This document shows positions 17,002 to 24,820 of a stretch of 47,916 nucleotides of DNA, piece by piece (position 1 is the stretch's first letter; each line of letters opens with the position of its first letter). The notes under the pieces are model-generated. The model was not told the origin of the DNA and searched no databases. It saw only the letters and a program-made list of their open reading frames with translations. The stretch comes from Streptomyces globisporus. GTDB lineage: Bacteria > Actinomycetota > Actinomycetes > Streptomycetales > Streptomycetaceae. The stretch is taken from contig NZ_QWFA01000030.1 of NCBI RefSeq assembly GCF_003501885.1, positions 1 through 47,916 of the forward strand, given 5' to 3'. Position numbers and translations under genes: made by a program.

Positions 17002-17306
17002 CGCGGCGGAGCAAGCCAGCCCTCGTCCTGGAACTCGGCCGGGATCGGGTCTTCCCATGGATCGATCCCGCGACGCTCCAGTTCATCGAACCAGCGATCC
17101 CGCTGGGACTCGGGGAGGCGCTGTCCGCACCACGGGCAGAAGTCGATCCCGAGGGTCGATGCGCCGCCGTCATGGATGACCAACCCGTACTCCTGGAACC
17201 TGGCGCTGAAGCGAATCTGCGCGTCCGGGCAGGTGGAGGGGGTGTCGTGCCGGTCGCAGTGCCAGTTCACCCGGGTCGTCATCACCTCGCAGCAGTGGTC
17301 GGTCAT
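16980..17306 (-). CDS. DUF6980-type Cys-rich protein
   Basis: 108 residues from ATG 17306, preceded by a GAGG element. The pattern MTDHCCEVM, STCPDAQIRF, EYGLVIHDGGAS, FCPWCGQRLPESQRDRWFDELE matches DUF6980. The CC and CPWC pairs suggest a zinc ribbon, probably structural. A longer open frame begins at 17351, but the family start is the MTDHCC methionine. The function is unknown. Confidence 0.75.
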   Translation of the reverse strand: MTDHCCEVMTTRVNWHCDRHDTPSTCPDAQIRFSARFQEYGLVIHDGGASTLGIDFCPWCGQRLPESQRDRWFDELERRGIDPWEDPIPAEFQDEGWLAPPRQERDDR

Positions 17307-17446
17307 CGCCTCGGTTCCTCGTCGGTCAGCAGGACGACGGAAGTAGATCACGATCCGGGGCGACCGTCGGCTCGCCGGGTGGTCGGCTCCGGTCCGAGCG
17401 GTAGCTGACGGACGGGCGGACCGGTCCTGATGCCGTGCTCCGCAGG

Positions 17447-17989
17447 TCAGTGATGCAGGTCTGTGGCATCCGTCGCCGGGTGGCCGAGCGTCCGCTGCAT
17501 CAGCAGGGTGTCGATCCAGCGGTCGTGCTTGAAGCCGACGGCGGCCAGCCTGCCCGCGTCGGTGAAGCCGTAACGGCGGTGCAGGGCGACGGATGTGTCA
17601 GTGCCGGTGTCGGCGATGACGGCGATCATCTGGCGTACGTGAGTCCCGGTGCAGGCGGTCAGCAGGGCTTCCAGCAGCGCTCCGCCCAGACCTCGTCCCG
17701 TGCGGCCGGGGGCGAGGTAGATCGAGTTCTCCACGGTGTGCCGGTAGGCGGGCTTGGGGCGCCAAGGGCCTGCGTAGGCATAGCCGACGACCTCGCCGGA
17801 CAGTTCGGCGACCAGGAACGGCAGGCTACGAGCGGCGAGGTCGTCGAGGCGCTGGTGCCAGGCGGCCACCGGCGGAGGGTTCTCCTCGAAGGTGATCACG
17901 GTGTGGCGGACGTAGTACGTGTAGATCTCGGCGACGGCGTCCAGGTCGGCCGGGACCGCCGGGCGGATCACCGGCTTCATGACTGTCAC
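17447..17989 (-). CDS. GNAT N-acetyltransferase, phosphinothricin-acetyltransferase-like
   Basis: 180 residues. IRPAVPADLDAVAEIYTYYVRHTVITFEENPP, VVGYAYAGPWRPKPAYRHTVENSIYLAP, GRTGRGLGGALLEALL (the acetyl-CoA pyrophosphate loop) and ALHRRYGFTDAGRLAAVGFKHDRWIDTLLMQRTL follow the Pat/Bar and YncA/MddA pattern. These enzymes acetylate phosphinothricin or methionine sulfoximine and methionine sulfone; housekeeping homologues are widespread, so the substrate is uncertain. GTG 17989 overlaps the stop of the frameshifted DUF397 frame (GTGA), and ATG 17980 is an alternative. Confidence 0.85.
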   Translation of the reverse strand: MTVMKPVIRPAVPADLDAVAEIYTYYVRHTVITFEENPPPVAAWHQRLDDLAARSLPFLVAELSGEVVGYAYAGPWRPKPAYRHTVENSIYLAPGRTGRGLGGALLEALLTACTGTHVRQMIAVIADTGTDTSVALHRRYGFTDAGRLAAVGFKHDRWIDTLLMQRTLGHPATDATDLHH

Positions 17990-18290
17990 GCCGGGAGTGT
18001 AGGCCGCAGGCTCACCCGGACGGCGGGACGCCCCACCATGCGGGCACGGTGGGGCGCAGCCGGAGCGGTGGCGGCGGTGGTGTCGAAGCCGCCTGCCTTG
18101 ACGCCCGCCACGAAGGAGGTGAACGCGTCGGCGGCGACGGCCAGGGCCGGGCCGCCCGGGTTCTTCGCGTCGCGTACGGGGGCGATGCCGGTGGCGGACG
18201 CGGTACGCGGGGCCCCTCGACGCACGAACCGCCGTTGTCGCTGCAGGAGGACTTGACCCACTGCGGGGTCGTGGTTTCGGTCGGGTTCAC
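17986..18290 (-). pseudogene. DUF397 gene with one-base frameshift
   Basis: From GTG 18290 the frame reads VNPTETTTPQWVKSSCSDNG then GSCVE, the N-terminal half of a DUF397 protein. The second half, GIAPVRDAKNPGGPALAVAA then DAFTSFVAGVKAGGF, is in another frame. The switch is at about 18210-18216, where GTC GAG GGG CCC would read GTC GAG GTG GCC with one more base. After the DUF397 part the frame continues about 30 extra residues to TGA 17986, overlapping the GNAT start. DUF397 proteins normally partner with XRE-DUF5753 regulators. Confidence 0.65.
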
Positions 18291-18480
18291 CAGCCGGTTG
18301 AAGGGCCGCTGCTCACCGACGCTGAACGGGGCGATCTGCAGCATGGTGTGGGACTGCGTGGTGGAGTCGACCAGGTGCTGCAACTGGCCTTTTATCACGG
18401 CAGGGCTGCCGATCGGCCGGCGGATGCAGCTCTCGTCCGGCACCGCGATCAGCATCGGCGGCACGGTACGTAACGCCACC
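18291..18480 (-). pseudogene. Internal DUF5753 fragment of an XRE-type regulator
   Basis: Directly upstream of and in frame with the DUF397 remnant is PPMLIAVPDESCIRRPIGSP, then VIKGQLQHLVDSTTQSHTML and QIAPFSVGEQRPFNRL. This fits the middle of DUF5753, the ligand or partner domain of Streptomyces XRE regulators. The helix-turn-helix and the remaining DUF5753 are missing. The gene is therefore dead. Confidence 0.55.
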
Positions 18481-18583
18481 GATCCGACGCTCGCGGCGGT
18501 GGCCGCCGGACTCGCGGGGGAGTACCCGCACGTTGATCCGCGTGACGGCGTGTGATTCACCGCCGTGACGGCCCCGCCTGGGA

Positions 18584-19900
18584 ATGATGGCACGCATGTC
18601 AGAACACCCGGAAAGCAACATGAGCGACAAAAGCAGCAGGCCCCATCTATCCGGCCGGTCGCGGCGCCGGCTCATCCCGATGACCGGCCGTGACCCCGAC
18701 GAGGACGGGCGGGCCTCCTCACCGCTGGAGCTGCTGTTCGACCTGACCTTCGTCGTCGCGGTCGGTACGGCGTCGTCGCAGTTCGCCGAGATGCTGGCCG
18801 AGGGGCACCTGGCGCACGCGGTAACCGCGTTCGTCATGGCGATGTTCGCGATCAGCGTCGCCTGGATCAGTTTCAGCTGGTTCGCCTCGGCCTTCGCCAC
18901 CGACGACTGGCTCTACCGGGTCCTGACGATGGTCCAGATGATCGGAGTCGTCGTCTTCTCGCTGGGCCTCCCGGCCATGTTCCACTCCGTCGACGAGGGC
19001 GGCCATCTCGAACTGCGCGCCACGGTCGCGGGGTACGTCGTGATGCGGGTCGCGATGGTGTTCCAGTGGGCGCGTGCCGCCCGGGAGGCCCCCGAGTTCC
19101 GGGGCGTCTGCCTGGCCAACATCCGCTGGACGGTGATCGCCCAGGCCGGGTGGGTCGTCCTGGCCTTCGTCGGACTGCCGCTCTACGTCGTGTTCACGGC
19201 GTTCGTCGTCCTCGGCGCGCTGGAACTGGCCCTGCCGGTCTTCGCCCAGGGAGCGGCGGGCGGCACGCCGTGGCACCCGCACCACATGGCCGAGCGGTAC
19301 GGCCTGTTTGCGATCATCGTGCTCGGGGAGAGCGTGGTCGGTACCGTCGCCTCATCGGGCGAACTGCTGGGCGGGGCCGACGGAACGGCCTGGACCGGGA
19401 ACGCGATCGCGGTCGTGGTCGCGGGGGTCGGTCTGACGTTCGGCATGTGGTGGGTCTACTTCGCGACCCCGTTCGGCGAGATCCTGGAGCGCCGCCGCAA
19501 CCGGGGCTACCTCTTCGGCTACGGCCACATCCCCCTGTTCATCGGTGTCGCCGGAGCCGGTGCCGGGCTGCACGTCGCGGGCCTCTACCTGGAACACCAT
19601 ACGAAGGTTTCCGAGACGACGGTCGTCCTCGCCCTGGCCCTCCCGGTGGCCCTCTACCTTCTGGTGGTCTACCTGCTGCACACCCTGCTGCTCTCGGCGG
19701 CGGACCGCTTCCACCTGCTCCTGATCGGCCTGACCCTGGCGGTCCTGCTGGCAGCGTGCCTGCTGGCCGTGACGGCAGCGCCGCTGGCCGTGTGCCTGGT
19801 TGTCGTGATGCTCGCGCCCTTCGTGACCGTGCTCGGCTACGAGACGATCGGGCGCGAGCACCAGCGGCGCATGCTGGAGGGGGCCGGGGTTCGGGGGTGA
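18584..19900 (+). CDS. LtrA-like (low temperature requirement A) membrane protein
   Basis: About 438 residues with roughly ten to twelve membrane helices. SPLELLFDLTFVVAVGTASSQFAE is the LtrA N-terminal signature, and HHMAERYGLFAIIVLGESVVGTV is the conserved central HxxERxGLfxIIxLGE motif. The family was named from Listeria and its biochemical role is unknown. ATG 18584, 18596 and 18620 are in frame; the last has GGAAAG at good spacing, so the true protein may be 12 residues shorter. It is convergent with the glucoamylase-like gene, with only 7 bases between stops. Confidence 0.85.
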   Translation: MMARMSEHPESNMSDKSSRPHLSGRSRRRLIPMTGRDPDEDGRASSPLELLFDLTFVVAVGTASSQFAEMLAEGHLAHAVTAFVMAMFAISVAWISFSWFASAFATDDWLYRVLTMVQMIGVVVFSLGLPAMFHSVDEGGHLELRATVAGYVVMRVAMVFQWARAAREAPEFRGVCLANIRWTVIAQAGWVVLAFVGLPLYVVFTAFVVLGALELALPVFAQGAAGGTPWHPHHMAERYGLFAIIVLGESVVGTVASSGELLGGADGTAWTGNAIAVVVAGVGLTFGMWWVYFATPFGEILERRRNRGYLFGYGHIPLFIGVAGAGAGLHVAGLYLEHHTKVSETTVVLALALPVALYLLVVYLLHTLLLSAADRFHLLLIGLTLAVLLAACLLAVTAAPLAVCLVVVMLAPFVTVLGYETIGREHQRRMLEGAGVRG

Positions 19901-19907
19901 AGCCCCC

Positions 19908-21374
19908 TCAGATCGAGAACCGCTCCCGCTCCAGCAGCGGCCGCACCCGGGACCGGAAACCCCCGGTACGGAAAGGGCGTTGCAGCAGGCCCGGGCGCAG
20001 CTCCTGGGCCAGTGCGGCGACGATCATCCCCTGGTCCAGCGCGAGCATGAAGTCGCTGACCCGGCCCGTGGACACGTTCACCGAGTCGCGGAAGCCGAGG
20101 CCGTCCTCGTACGCACCGAAGTCCCTTTCCAGGGAGCGCAGGTTGGCCACCGCCTCCCGGCCGGCGTACGGCAGGGCCAGGAACGAGGCGTGCGGGGTGA
20201 CGACACCTTTGGTGAACGCCGAGGGAGGCGGCAGCGGTTCGCCGTCCGTGGTGTGCGTGCGGTCCGTGTTGGAGGCGTAACCGTCCACCTGCATGCCGAG
20301 CGCGTCCACCCCGTACTCCTGGTAGCCGTCCTCGGGGACGTTGGAGGGGGAGAAGCCCCAGTAGCCGTACTGCGCCTCCCGCAGGCCGTGGTCGATCTGG
20401 CCGCGTACGTAACGCTGGTGGGTCACGCCCCACGCGCGCGGCGACCACTCCGGCTCCGGCACGAACAGCGGCGCCATCAGCGCCTCGAACATCGAGCCGC
20501 CCCAGGTGGGGACCACCTTCCGGCCGCGGTGTGTGTAGTGGCCGTTCCACACGCGTACGCCGTCGACCGTGACGTGACCACCGCCGGGCTTCTGCTCCTG
20601 CTCGTGCTCCGGGAGCATCGTGCGCAGCAGGTGCCAGTAGTGGTCGCCGGGGAGCGAACCGTCCGCGATGCCCAGGTAACTCGCCATGCGCGGCTCGGTG
20701 TTGAGCGCGCCGTAGTGGTGCGGGGTCGGCTCGTCCGTGTCCGTCCAGACGCCGCCCCGGAGCTGGCCGGGGCCCGCCACCGGGTCGGCCGGGTCGTACG
20801 GCGTGTAGAAGTACGACCAGTTGGCCGTGGCCAGGATGCGGTCGATGCGCGGGCGCAGCGCCGGGGCCGCGTCGGCGGCGATCCGCAGGCCCGTCACCAG
20901 CCACGCGTTGTCCACCGAGGAGAGGAACGGGCGTACCGGGGCGCCCGTGCCGGGCCACTCCGTCAGCACCGAACCGTCGTGCGCGTCATACCAGTTGAGC
21001 CAGAAGCCATGGTGGCGTTCCAGCTTCTCCACCGCCGTGACCGTACGGGTCAGGGACCGGAGCATCGCTCCCTCGCCGATCACGCCCAGGCCCGCGGCGG
21101 CCACCGTCGACCACAGGCCGCAGCCGATGTTCGTCGGTGATGTCTGGGGGGATTGGGCGGGGGCCCCGGGACCGCTGAGGTCGATCTTGTCGGTGACCAG
21201 GCCGAAGCCGGTCGTCATCGCCTCGATCGAGCGGTACGTGTCGCGGAACCAGGTCCGCAGGAGACGCGCGTGGGCGGGGGCTGCGGCGGATGCGGTTGCG
21301 GGGGCTGTCACGGCTCCGAGCGAGAGGGCCGCGGCCCCGGTCCCTGCGGCGGTGAGAAACGTGCGACGGTCCAT
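19908..21374 (-). CDS. Tat-exported glucoamylase-like glycoside hydrolase (GH144-like)
   Basis: 488 residues. The N-terminus MDRRTFLTAAGTGAAALSLG is a twin-arginine signal followed by an Ala-rich cleavage region (near residue 36). The mature part has GFGLVTDKI, TSPTNIGCGLWSTVAAAGLG, HGFWLNWYDAHDG, PFLSSVDNAWLVTGLRIAAD, TWGGSMFEALMAPLFVPE, YWGFSPSN and KGVVTPHASFLALPY. This is the (alpha/alpha)6 glucoamylase-like fold (PF10091), which includes the GH144 endo-beta-1,2-glucanases. It is the last gene after the GH1 gene and the sugar ABC genes on the same strand, separated by hairpin repeats. A role in extracellular cleavage of a beta-glucan, with import of the products, is inferred. The exact linkage cannot be read from sequence. 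Confidence 0.82.
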   Translation of the reverse strand: MDRRTFLTAAGTGAAALSLGAVTAPATASAAAPAHARLLRTWFRDTYRSIEAMTTGFGLVTDKIDLSGPGAPAQSPQTSPTNIGCGLWSTVAAAGLGVIGEGAMLRSLTRTVTAVEKLERHHGFWLNWYDAHDGSVLTEWPGTGAPVRPFLSSVDNAWLVTGLRIAADAAPALRPRIDRILATANWSYFYTPYDPADPVAGPGQLRGGVWTDTDEPTPHHYGALNTEPRMASYLGIADGSLPGDHYWHLLRTMLPEHEQEQKPGGGHVTVDGVRVWNGHYTHRGRKVVPTWGGSMFEALMAPLFVPEPEWSPRAWGVTHQRYVRGQIDHGLREAQYGYWGFSPSNVPEDGYQEYGVDALGMQVDGYASNTDRTHTTDGEPLPPPSAFTKGVVTPHASFLALPYAGREAVANLRSLERDFGAYEDGLGFRDSVNVSTGRVSDFMLALDQGMIVAALAQELRPGLLQRPFRTGGFRSRVRPLLERERFSI

Positions 21375-21458
21375 CGGTCCGGCTCCTGGTGGCAGAAGGG
21401 GGAGAGGGGAACAGTGCTCGTGCGGGCGGCTCGGGAGCCGGCGGTCGTCAGGGTCCGC

Positions 21459-21482
21459 CGGCTCCCGGGCCGGAGGGAGCCG
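21459..21482 (-). terminator. Hairpin between the GH1 and glucoamylase-like genes
   Basis: An 8-base stem, CGGCTCCC with GGGAGCCG, encloses an 8-base loop. It is placed after the repeat array downstream of GH1. It may terminate or attenuate read-through into the glucoamylase-like gene. Confidence 0.5.
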
Positions 21483-21505
21483 TCAGGTGGCTCCCCGTGT
21501 GAGGG

Positions 21506-21634
21506 GCGTCCCCCGGGTGTCGGGCGACGCCGGGATTAGCCGGCGTCCCCCAGGTGTCGGGCGACGCCGGGATTTGCGCGTCCCCGGTGTCGGGAGACGC
21601 TGGTATCACGGCGCCCCCGAGGATCGGGAGATGC
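21506..21634. repeat. Four tandem 33-37-base hairpin-forming repeats
   Basis: Units start at 21506, 21543, 21578 and 21611. Units 1-3 can fold as GCGTC...GACGC with an inner CCCG/CGGG-type stem and a GTGT-containing loop. Unit 4 has diverged in the outer stem but keeps CCCGA/TCGGG. The array fills the gap immediately after the GH1 stop. Confidence 0.8.
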
Positions 21635-21639
21635 CGGAA

Positions 21640-22866
21640 TCACGCTGCCGTGCGTGGCAGTTCGCGCGTGCGGCCCAGCGATCCCAGCCACTTCGCCGAG
21701 TCGCGCGGGGTGCGCTCGAAGGTCTCCCAGTCGATCGCGATCAGGCCGAACGTGGCCCTGTACGTGCCCCACTCGTAGTTGTCGAGCGCGCTCCACGCCA
21801 GGTAGCCCCGGATGTCGAGGCCGTCCTCCAGCGCCGAGGCGACCTCGCTCAGAGCGCCCGTGTAGTAGTCGACGCGGCGGCTGTCGTCGGCGGTCGCGAT
21901 GCCGTTCTCCGTGACGATCAGCGGCACGTCCCCGACCACCTCGGCCGTGTGGCGCAGCGCCTCGCCGACCGCGCCCGGGTAGTACTCCCACGTCGTCAGC
22001 GTCCGCTCGACGTCGTCGGCCGCCGGGATCGGTCCGTCGGGGCCGATCCGCGTACGGGTGTAGGACTGCACGCCGATCCAGTCGTCCCCGCGCGCCGCCT
22101 CGATGAAGACGTCCTCGCGCGGGTGGCGGTAGGCGGCGGTGACGTCCTCCGCGCCGGGGAGGGCCTGGTAGACCTGGTTGGCGATGGTCCAGCCGACCTG
22201 GATGCCCGCGTCCAGGGCCCGGACCTCCTTCACCGCCGCGTGGTGGGCGGCGATGACGGCCGCGGTCGTCTCGTCGTCGGGGGTGGGCAGGCCGGCGGGC
22301 GGGAAGCTGTTGTCGCCGCGCTTGGCCTGGCCCGCCATCACGGCGATCATGTTCGGCTCGTTGATCGTGCAGACGTGGGAGACCCCCTCGGAGATCACCG
22401 GGGCGCACGCCGCCACGTACCGGGCGAACAGCTCCACCGCCCCCTCGGCCGTCCAGCCGCCGCGCGCCTCGAACCACTGCGGGACCGTGAAGTGGTGCAG
22501 GGTCACCATCGGGCGCAGGCCGCGTTCGATCGCGCCCTCCACCATCCGCCGGTAGTGGGCGAGCTGGGCGCGCGAGAAGCGGCCCTCGACCGGCTCGATG
22601 CGGGCCCACTCGATGGAGAACCGGTAGTCGGTGAAACCGAGGGAGGCCAGCAGGTCCATGTCCTCGGGCCAGCGGTGGTAGCTGTCGCAGGCGTCCAGGC
22701 TCGGCTCCGCGATGTGGGTGCCGACGGCGTGCTCCTTGACCCACCAGTCGCAGTCGGTGTTGTTGCCCTCGATCTGGTGGGCGGCCGTGGACGCGCCCCA
22801 GAGGAAGCCCTCGGGGAACGGTACAAAAGCCGTCGTCGGCCGGTTCGGGGCAGGGGTGTTCGTCAT
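21640..22866 (-). CDS. GH1 beta-glucosidase
   Basis: 408 residues, cytoplasmic (no signal). FPEGFLWGASTAAHQIEGNN is the GH1 N-terminal signature with glycone-binding Gln and His. The acid/base Glu is in CTINEPN and the nucleophile Glu in LIVTENGIA. YLAWSALDNYEWGTYRATFGLI is the conserved aglycone/glycone Trp and Glu region. Length is normal for a compact actinobacterial GH1. It follows the two sugar permease genes by 102 bases on the same strand. It probably hydrolyses imported beta-glucosides (cellobiose-, gentiobiose- or sophorose-like) to glucose. Confidence 0.92.
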   Translation of the reverse strand: MTNTPAPNRPTTAFVPFPEGFLWGASTAAHQIEGNNTDCDWWVKEHAVGTHIAEPSLDACDSYHRWPEDMDLLASLGFTDYRFSIEWARIEPVEGRFSRAQLAHYRRMVEGAIERGLRPMVTLHHFTVPQWFEARGGWTAEGAVELFARYVAACAPVISEGVSHVCTINEPNMIAVMAGQAKRGDNSFPPAGLPTPDDETTAAVIAAHHAAVKEVRALDAGIQVGWTIANQVYQALPGAEDVTAAYRHPREDVFIEAARGDDWIGVQSYTRTRIGPDGPIPAADDVERTLTTWEYYPGAVGEALRHTAEVVGDVPLIVTENGIATADDSRRVDYYTGALSEVASALEDGLDIRGYLAWSALDNYEWGTYRATFGLIAIDWETFERTPRDSAKWLGSLGRTRELPRTAA

Positions 22867-22900
22867 CGCGACATGTCTTTCTGGTGGTGGTGTGGGGTGT

Positions 22901-22966
22901 GCCCGCGCCGGGGTGCCTCAGGGGGTGTGGCGCGGTCTCTGTTACGTGAAGTGCCTCGGCGCGGGC
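22901..22966 (-). repeat. Inverted repeat between permease and GH1 genes
   Basis: GCCCGCGCCG (22901-22910) and CGGCGCGGGC (22957-22966) are perfect 10-base arms with a 46-base interior, in the gap between GH1 and the second permease. GTGCCTC also occurs twice inside as a direct repeat. It could form a long-range intercistronic stem. Confidence 0.5.
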
Positions 22967-22968
22967 CG

Positions 22969-23847
22969 CTACTTCATGCCCGCCGTGGCGATGCCCTGAG
23001 TGAAGTGCCGTTGCAGCGCGATGAAGACGACCAGCACCGGCAGCACGATCAGGAAGGCCCCGGCCATCAGCATCCCGTTGGAGCCGCCGGCCTTGTTGGG
23101 GTCGGTGGCGAAGGTCGCCAGGGCGACCGGGAGGGTGTACTTGTCGGGGTCGTTGGTCGCGATCAGCGGCCAGACGAAGTTGTTCCAGGAACCCAGGAAC
23201 GTGAAGATCGACAGCGTCGCGAGCGCGGGCTTCACCAGCGGCATCACGATCCGCCAGAAGATGTACCACTCGCTCGCGCCGTCCATCCGGGCCGCTTCCA
23301 GCAGCTCGTCCGGGATCGACTGCATGAACTGGCGCATCAGGAAGACCCCGAAGGCCCCGGCGGCGAACGGCAGCACCAGACCCGCGTAACTGTCGATCAG
23401 CTGGAGCTTGCTCATCAGCACGAACAGCGGCAGCAGCATCAGGTTGCCGGGCACCATCAGCGCACCGAGCACCAGGCCGAAGATCTTGTTGCGGCCGGCG
23501 AACTTCAGCTTCGCCAGGGCGTAGCCGAGCATCGAGCAGAAGACCAGGTTCGAGACGGTCACCAGGACCGCCACGATCACCGAGTTCATGAAGTACAGCG
23601 GCAGGTCCAGCTTGTCGAGCAGCTGCCGGAAGTTGGTCAGCGTCCACTCGGTGGGGATCCACACCGGCGGGCTCGCCGACAGCTCGCTCTGGGTCTTGAA
23701 GGCGGAGATCCCCATCCAGAGGAAGGGCGCCGACATGACCAGCAGGCCGAGCGAGAGCAGGACGTAGACCAGGGGGCGGGTGATGCTCCGCTTCGGACGG
23801 GACCCCTTGTCCAGGTTCTCGACAGGGGCGCTGCTGGTGGCGCTCAT
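22969..23847 (-). CDS. Sugar ABC transporter permease (MalG-type)
   Basis: 292 residues with six membrane helices. PLVYVLLSLGLLVMSAPFLWM is the first helix, and the EAA loop EAARMDGASEWYIFWRIVMPLVKPAL contacts the ATPase. Its ATG overlaps the upstream permease stop (ATGA), showing translational coupling. It pairs with the neighbouring MalF-type permease to form the CUT1 channel. No ATPase gene is in this cluster; Streptomyces CUT1 systems commonly share the MsiK ATPase, which is presumably the case here. Confidence 0.92.
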   Translation of the reverse strand: MSATSSAPVENLDKGSRPKRSITRPLVYVLLSLGLLVMSAPFLWMGISAFKTQSELSASPPVWIPTEWTLTNFRQLLDKLDLPLYFMNSVIVAVLVTVSNLVFCSMLGYALAKLKFAGRNKIFGLVLGALMVPGNLMLLPLFVLMSKLQLIDSYAGLVLPFAAGAFGVFLMRQFMQSIPDELLEAARMDGASEWYIFWRIVMPLVKPALATLSIFTFLGSWNNFVWPLIATNDPDKYTLPVALATFATDPNKAGGSNGMLMAGAFLIVLPVLVVFIALQRHFTQGIATAGMK

Positions 23848-24818
23848 TTCGTGTTGTCCTTCAGCAGTCGGAGCTGGAGCACCGTGATGCCCATGATCAC
23901 CACGAACAGGACGTACGCCATGGCGCTCGCGTAGCCCATGTGGAAGAAGTTGAACCCTTCGCGGTACATGTTCAGCGAGACCGTGAGGGTCGAGTCGGAC
24001 GGGCCGCCCTGCGTCATCACGAACGGCTCCTCGAACACGTTGAGGTAGCCGATCGTCGTGATCACCGTGGCGTACAGCACCGTCGGGCGCAGCAGCGGGA
24101 TCGTGATGGACCGGAACTCGTGCCAGACGCTCGCACCGTCGAGCTTCGCCGCCTCCCGCACCTCGGTGGGGATCGCCTGGAGGCCCGCGATGAACAGCAC
24201 CATCACCGTGCCGACGTTCCGCCAGACGGCCATGACGATCAGCGACGGCATCGCCAGCGTCTCGGAGCCGAGGAAGTCCGGTGCGGTCCGGCCCACTTCG
24301 GAGAAGAGGCCGGCGATCAGCCCGTCGCTCGGATCGAGCACGAACCGCCAGACGACCGCCACCGCGACGATGGTCGTGACCACCGGGGCGTAGAAACCGA
24401 CCCGGAAGAAGGTCCGTGCCCGGTCGATGCCGTTGTTCAGCAGGACGGCGACGACCAGCCCGATCCCGATCGTCAGCGGCACGCCGACGACCACGAAGTA
24501 CCCCGTGTTGAAGAGGGACTTGAGGAACTTCTCGTCGCCGAACAGCTCGACGTAGTTCTCGAATCCGATGAACTCCGCCTCCCACGGGCGCGTCACATTG
24601 CGCAGCCCGAAGTCGGTGAAGCTCATCGCCAGCGTGGCGAGGATCGGGAACGCCATGAAGACGGCGAACAGCACGAGGAACGGGGTGGAGAACAGCCAGC
24701 CCGCCGCGTTCTGCATGCCCAGCGTCCGCTTGCTGCGGTCGCCGCCCGGGGCAGGGGCGGCGGATGCTCCAGCCCCCGCCTTCACGGGCCCTGCAGCCTT
24801 CTCGGTCGTGGTGGTCAT
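23844..24818 (-). CDS. Sugar ABC transporter permease (MalF-type)
   Basis: 324 residues. An Ala/Gly-rich cytoplasmic N-terminus precedes six helices starting NAAGWLFSTPFLVLFAVFMAFP. The EAA loop is VREAAKLDGASVWHEFRSITIPLLRPTV. The start ATG 24818 lies two bases after the binding-protein stop, so translation is coupled. It forms a heterodimer with the downstream MalG-type permease. Confidence 0.92.
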   Translation of the reverse strand: MTTTTEKAAGPVKAGAGASAAPAPGGDRSKRTLGMQNAAGWLFSTPFLVLFAVFMAFPILATLAMSFTDFGLRNVTRPWEAEFIGFENYVELFGDEKFLKSLFNTGYFVVVGVPLTIGIGLVVAVLLNNGIDRARTFFRVGFYAPVVTTIVAVAVVWRFVLDPSDGLIAGLFSEVGRTAPDFLGSETLAMPSLIVMAVWRNVGTVMVLFIAGLQAIPTEVREAAKLDGASVWHEFRSITIPLLRPTVLYATVITTIGYLNVFEEPFVMTQGGPSDSTLTVSLNMYREGFNFFHMGYASAMAYVLFVVIMGITVLQLRLLKDNTK

Positions 24819-24820
24819 GG

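Noticed and set aside
17447..17989. Acetyltransferase as a bona fide phosphinothricin resistance gene
   Set aside because: Housekeeping homologues with the same motifs act on methionine derivatives, and no phosphinothricin-type biosynthesis genes are nearby.
21506..21634. CRISPR-like array
   Set aside because: Repeat units are directly contiguous and variable, with no unique spacers and no cas genes nearby.
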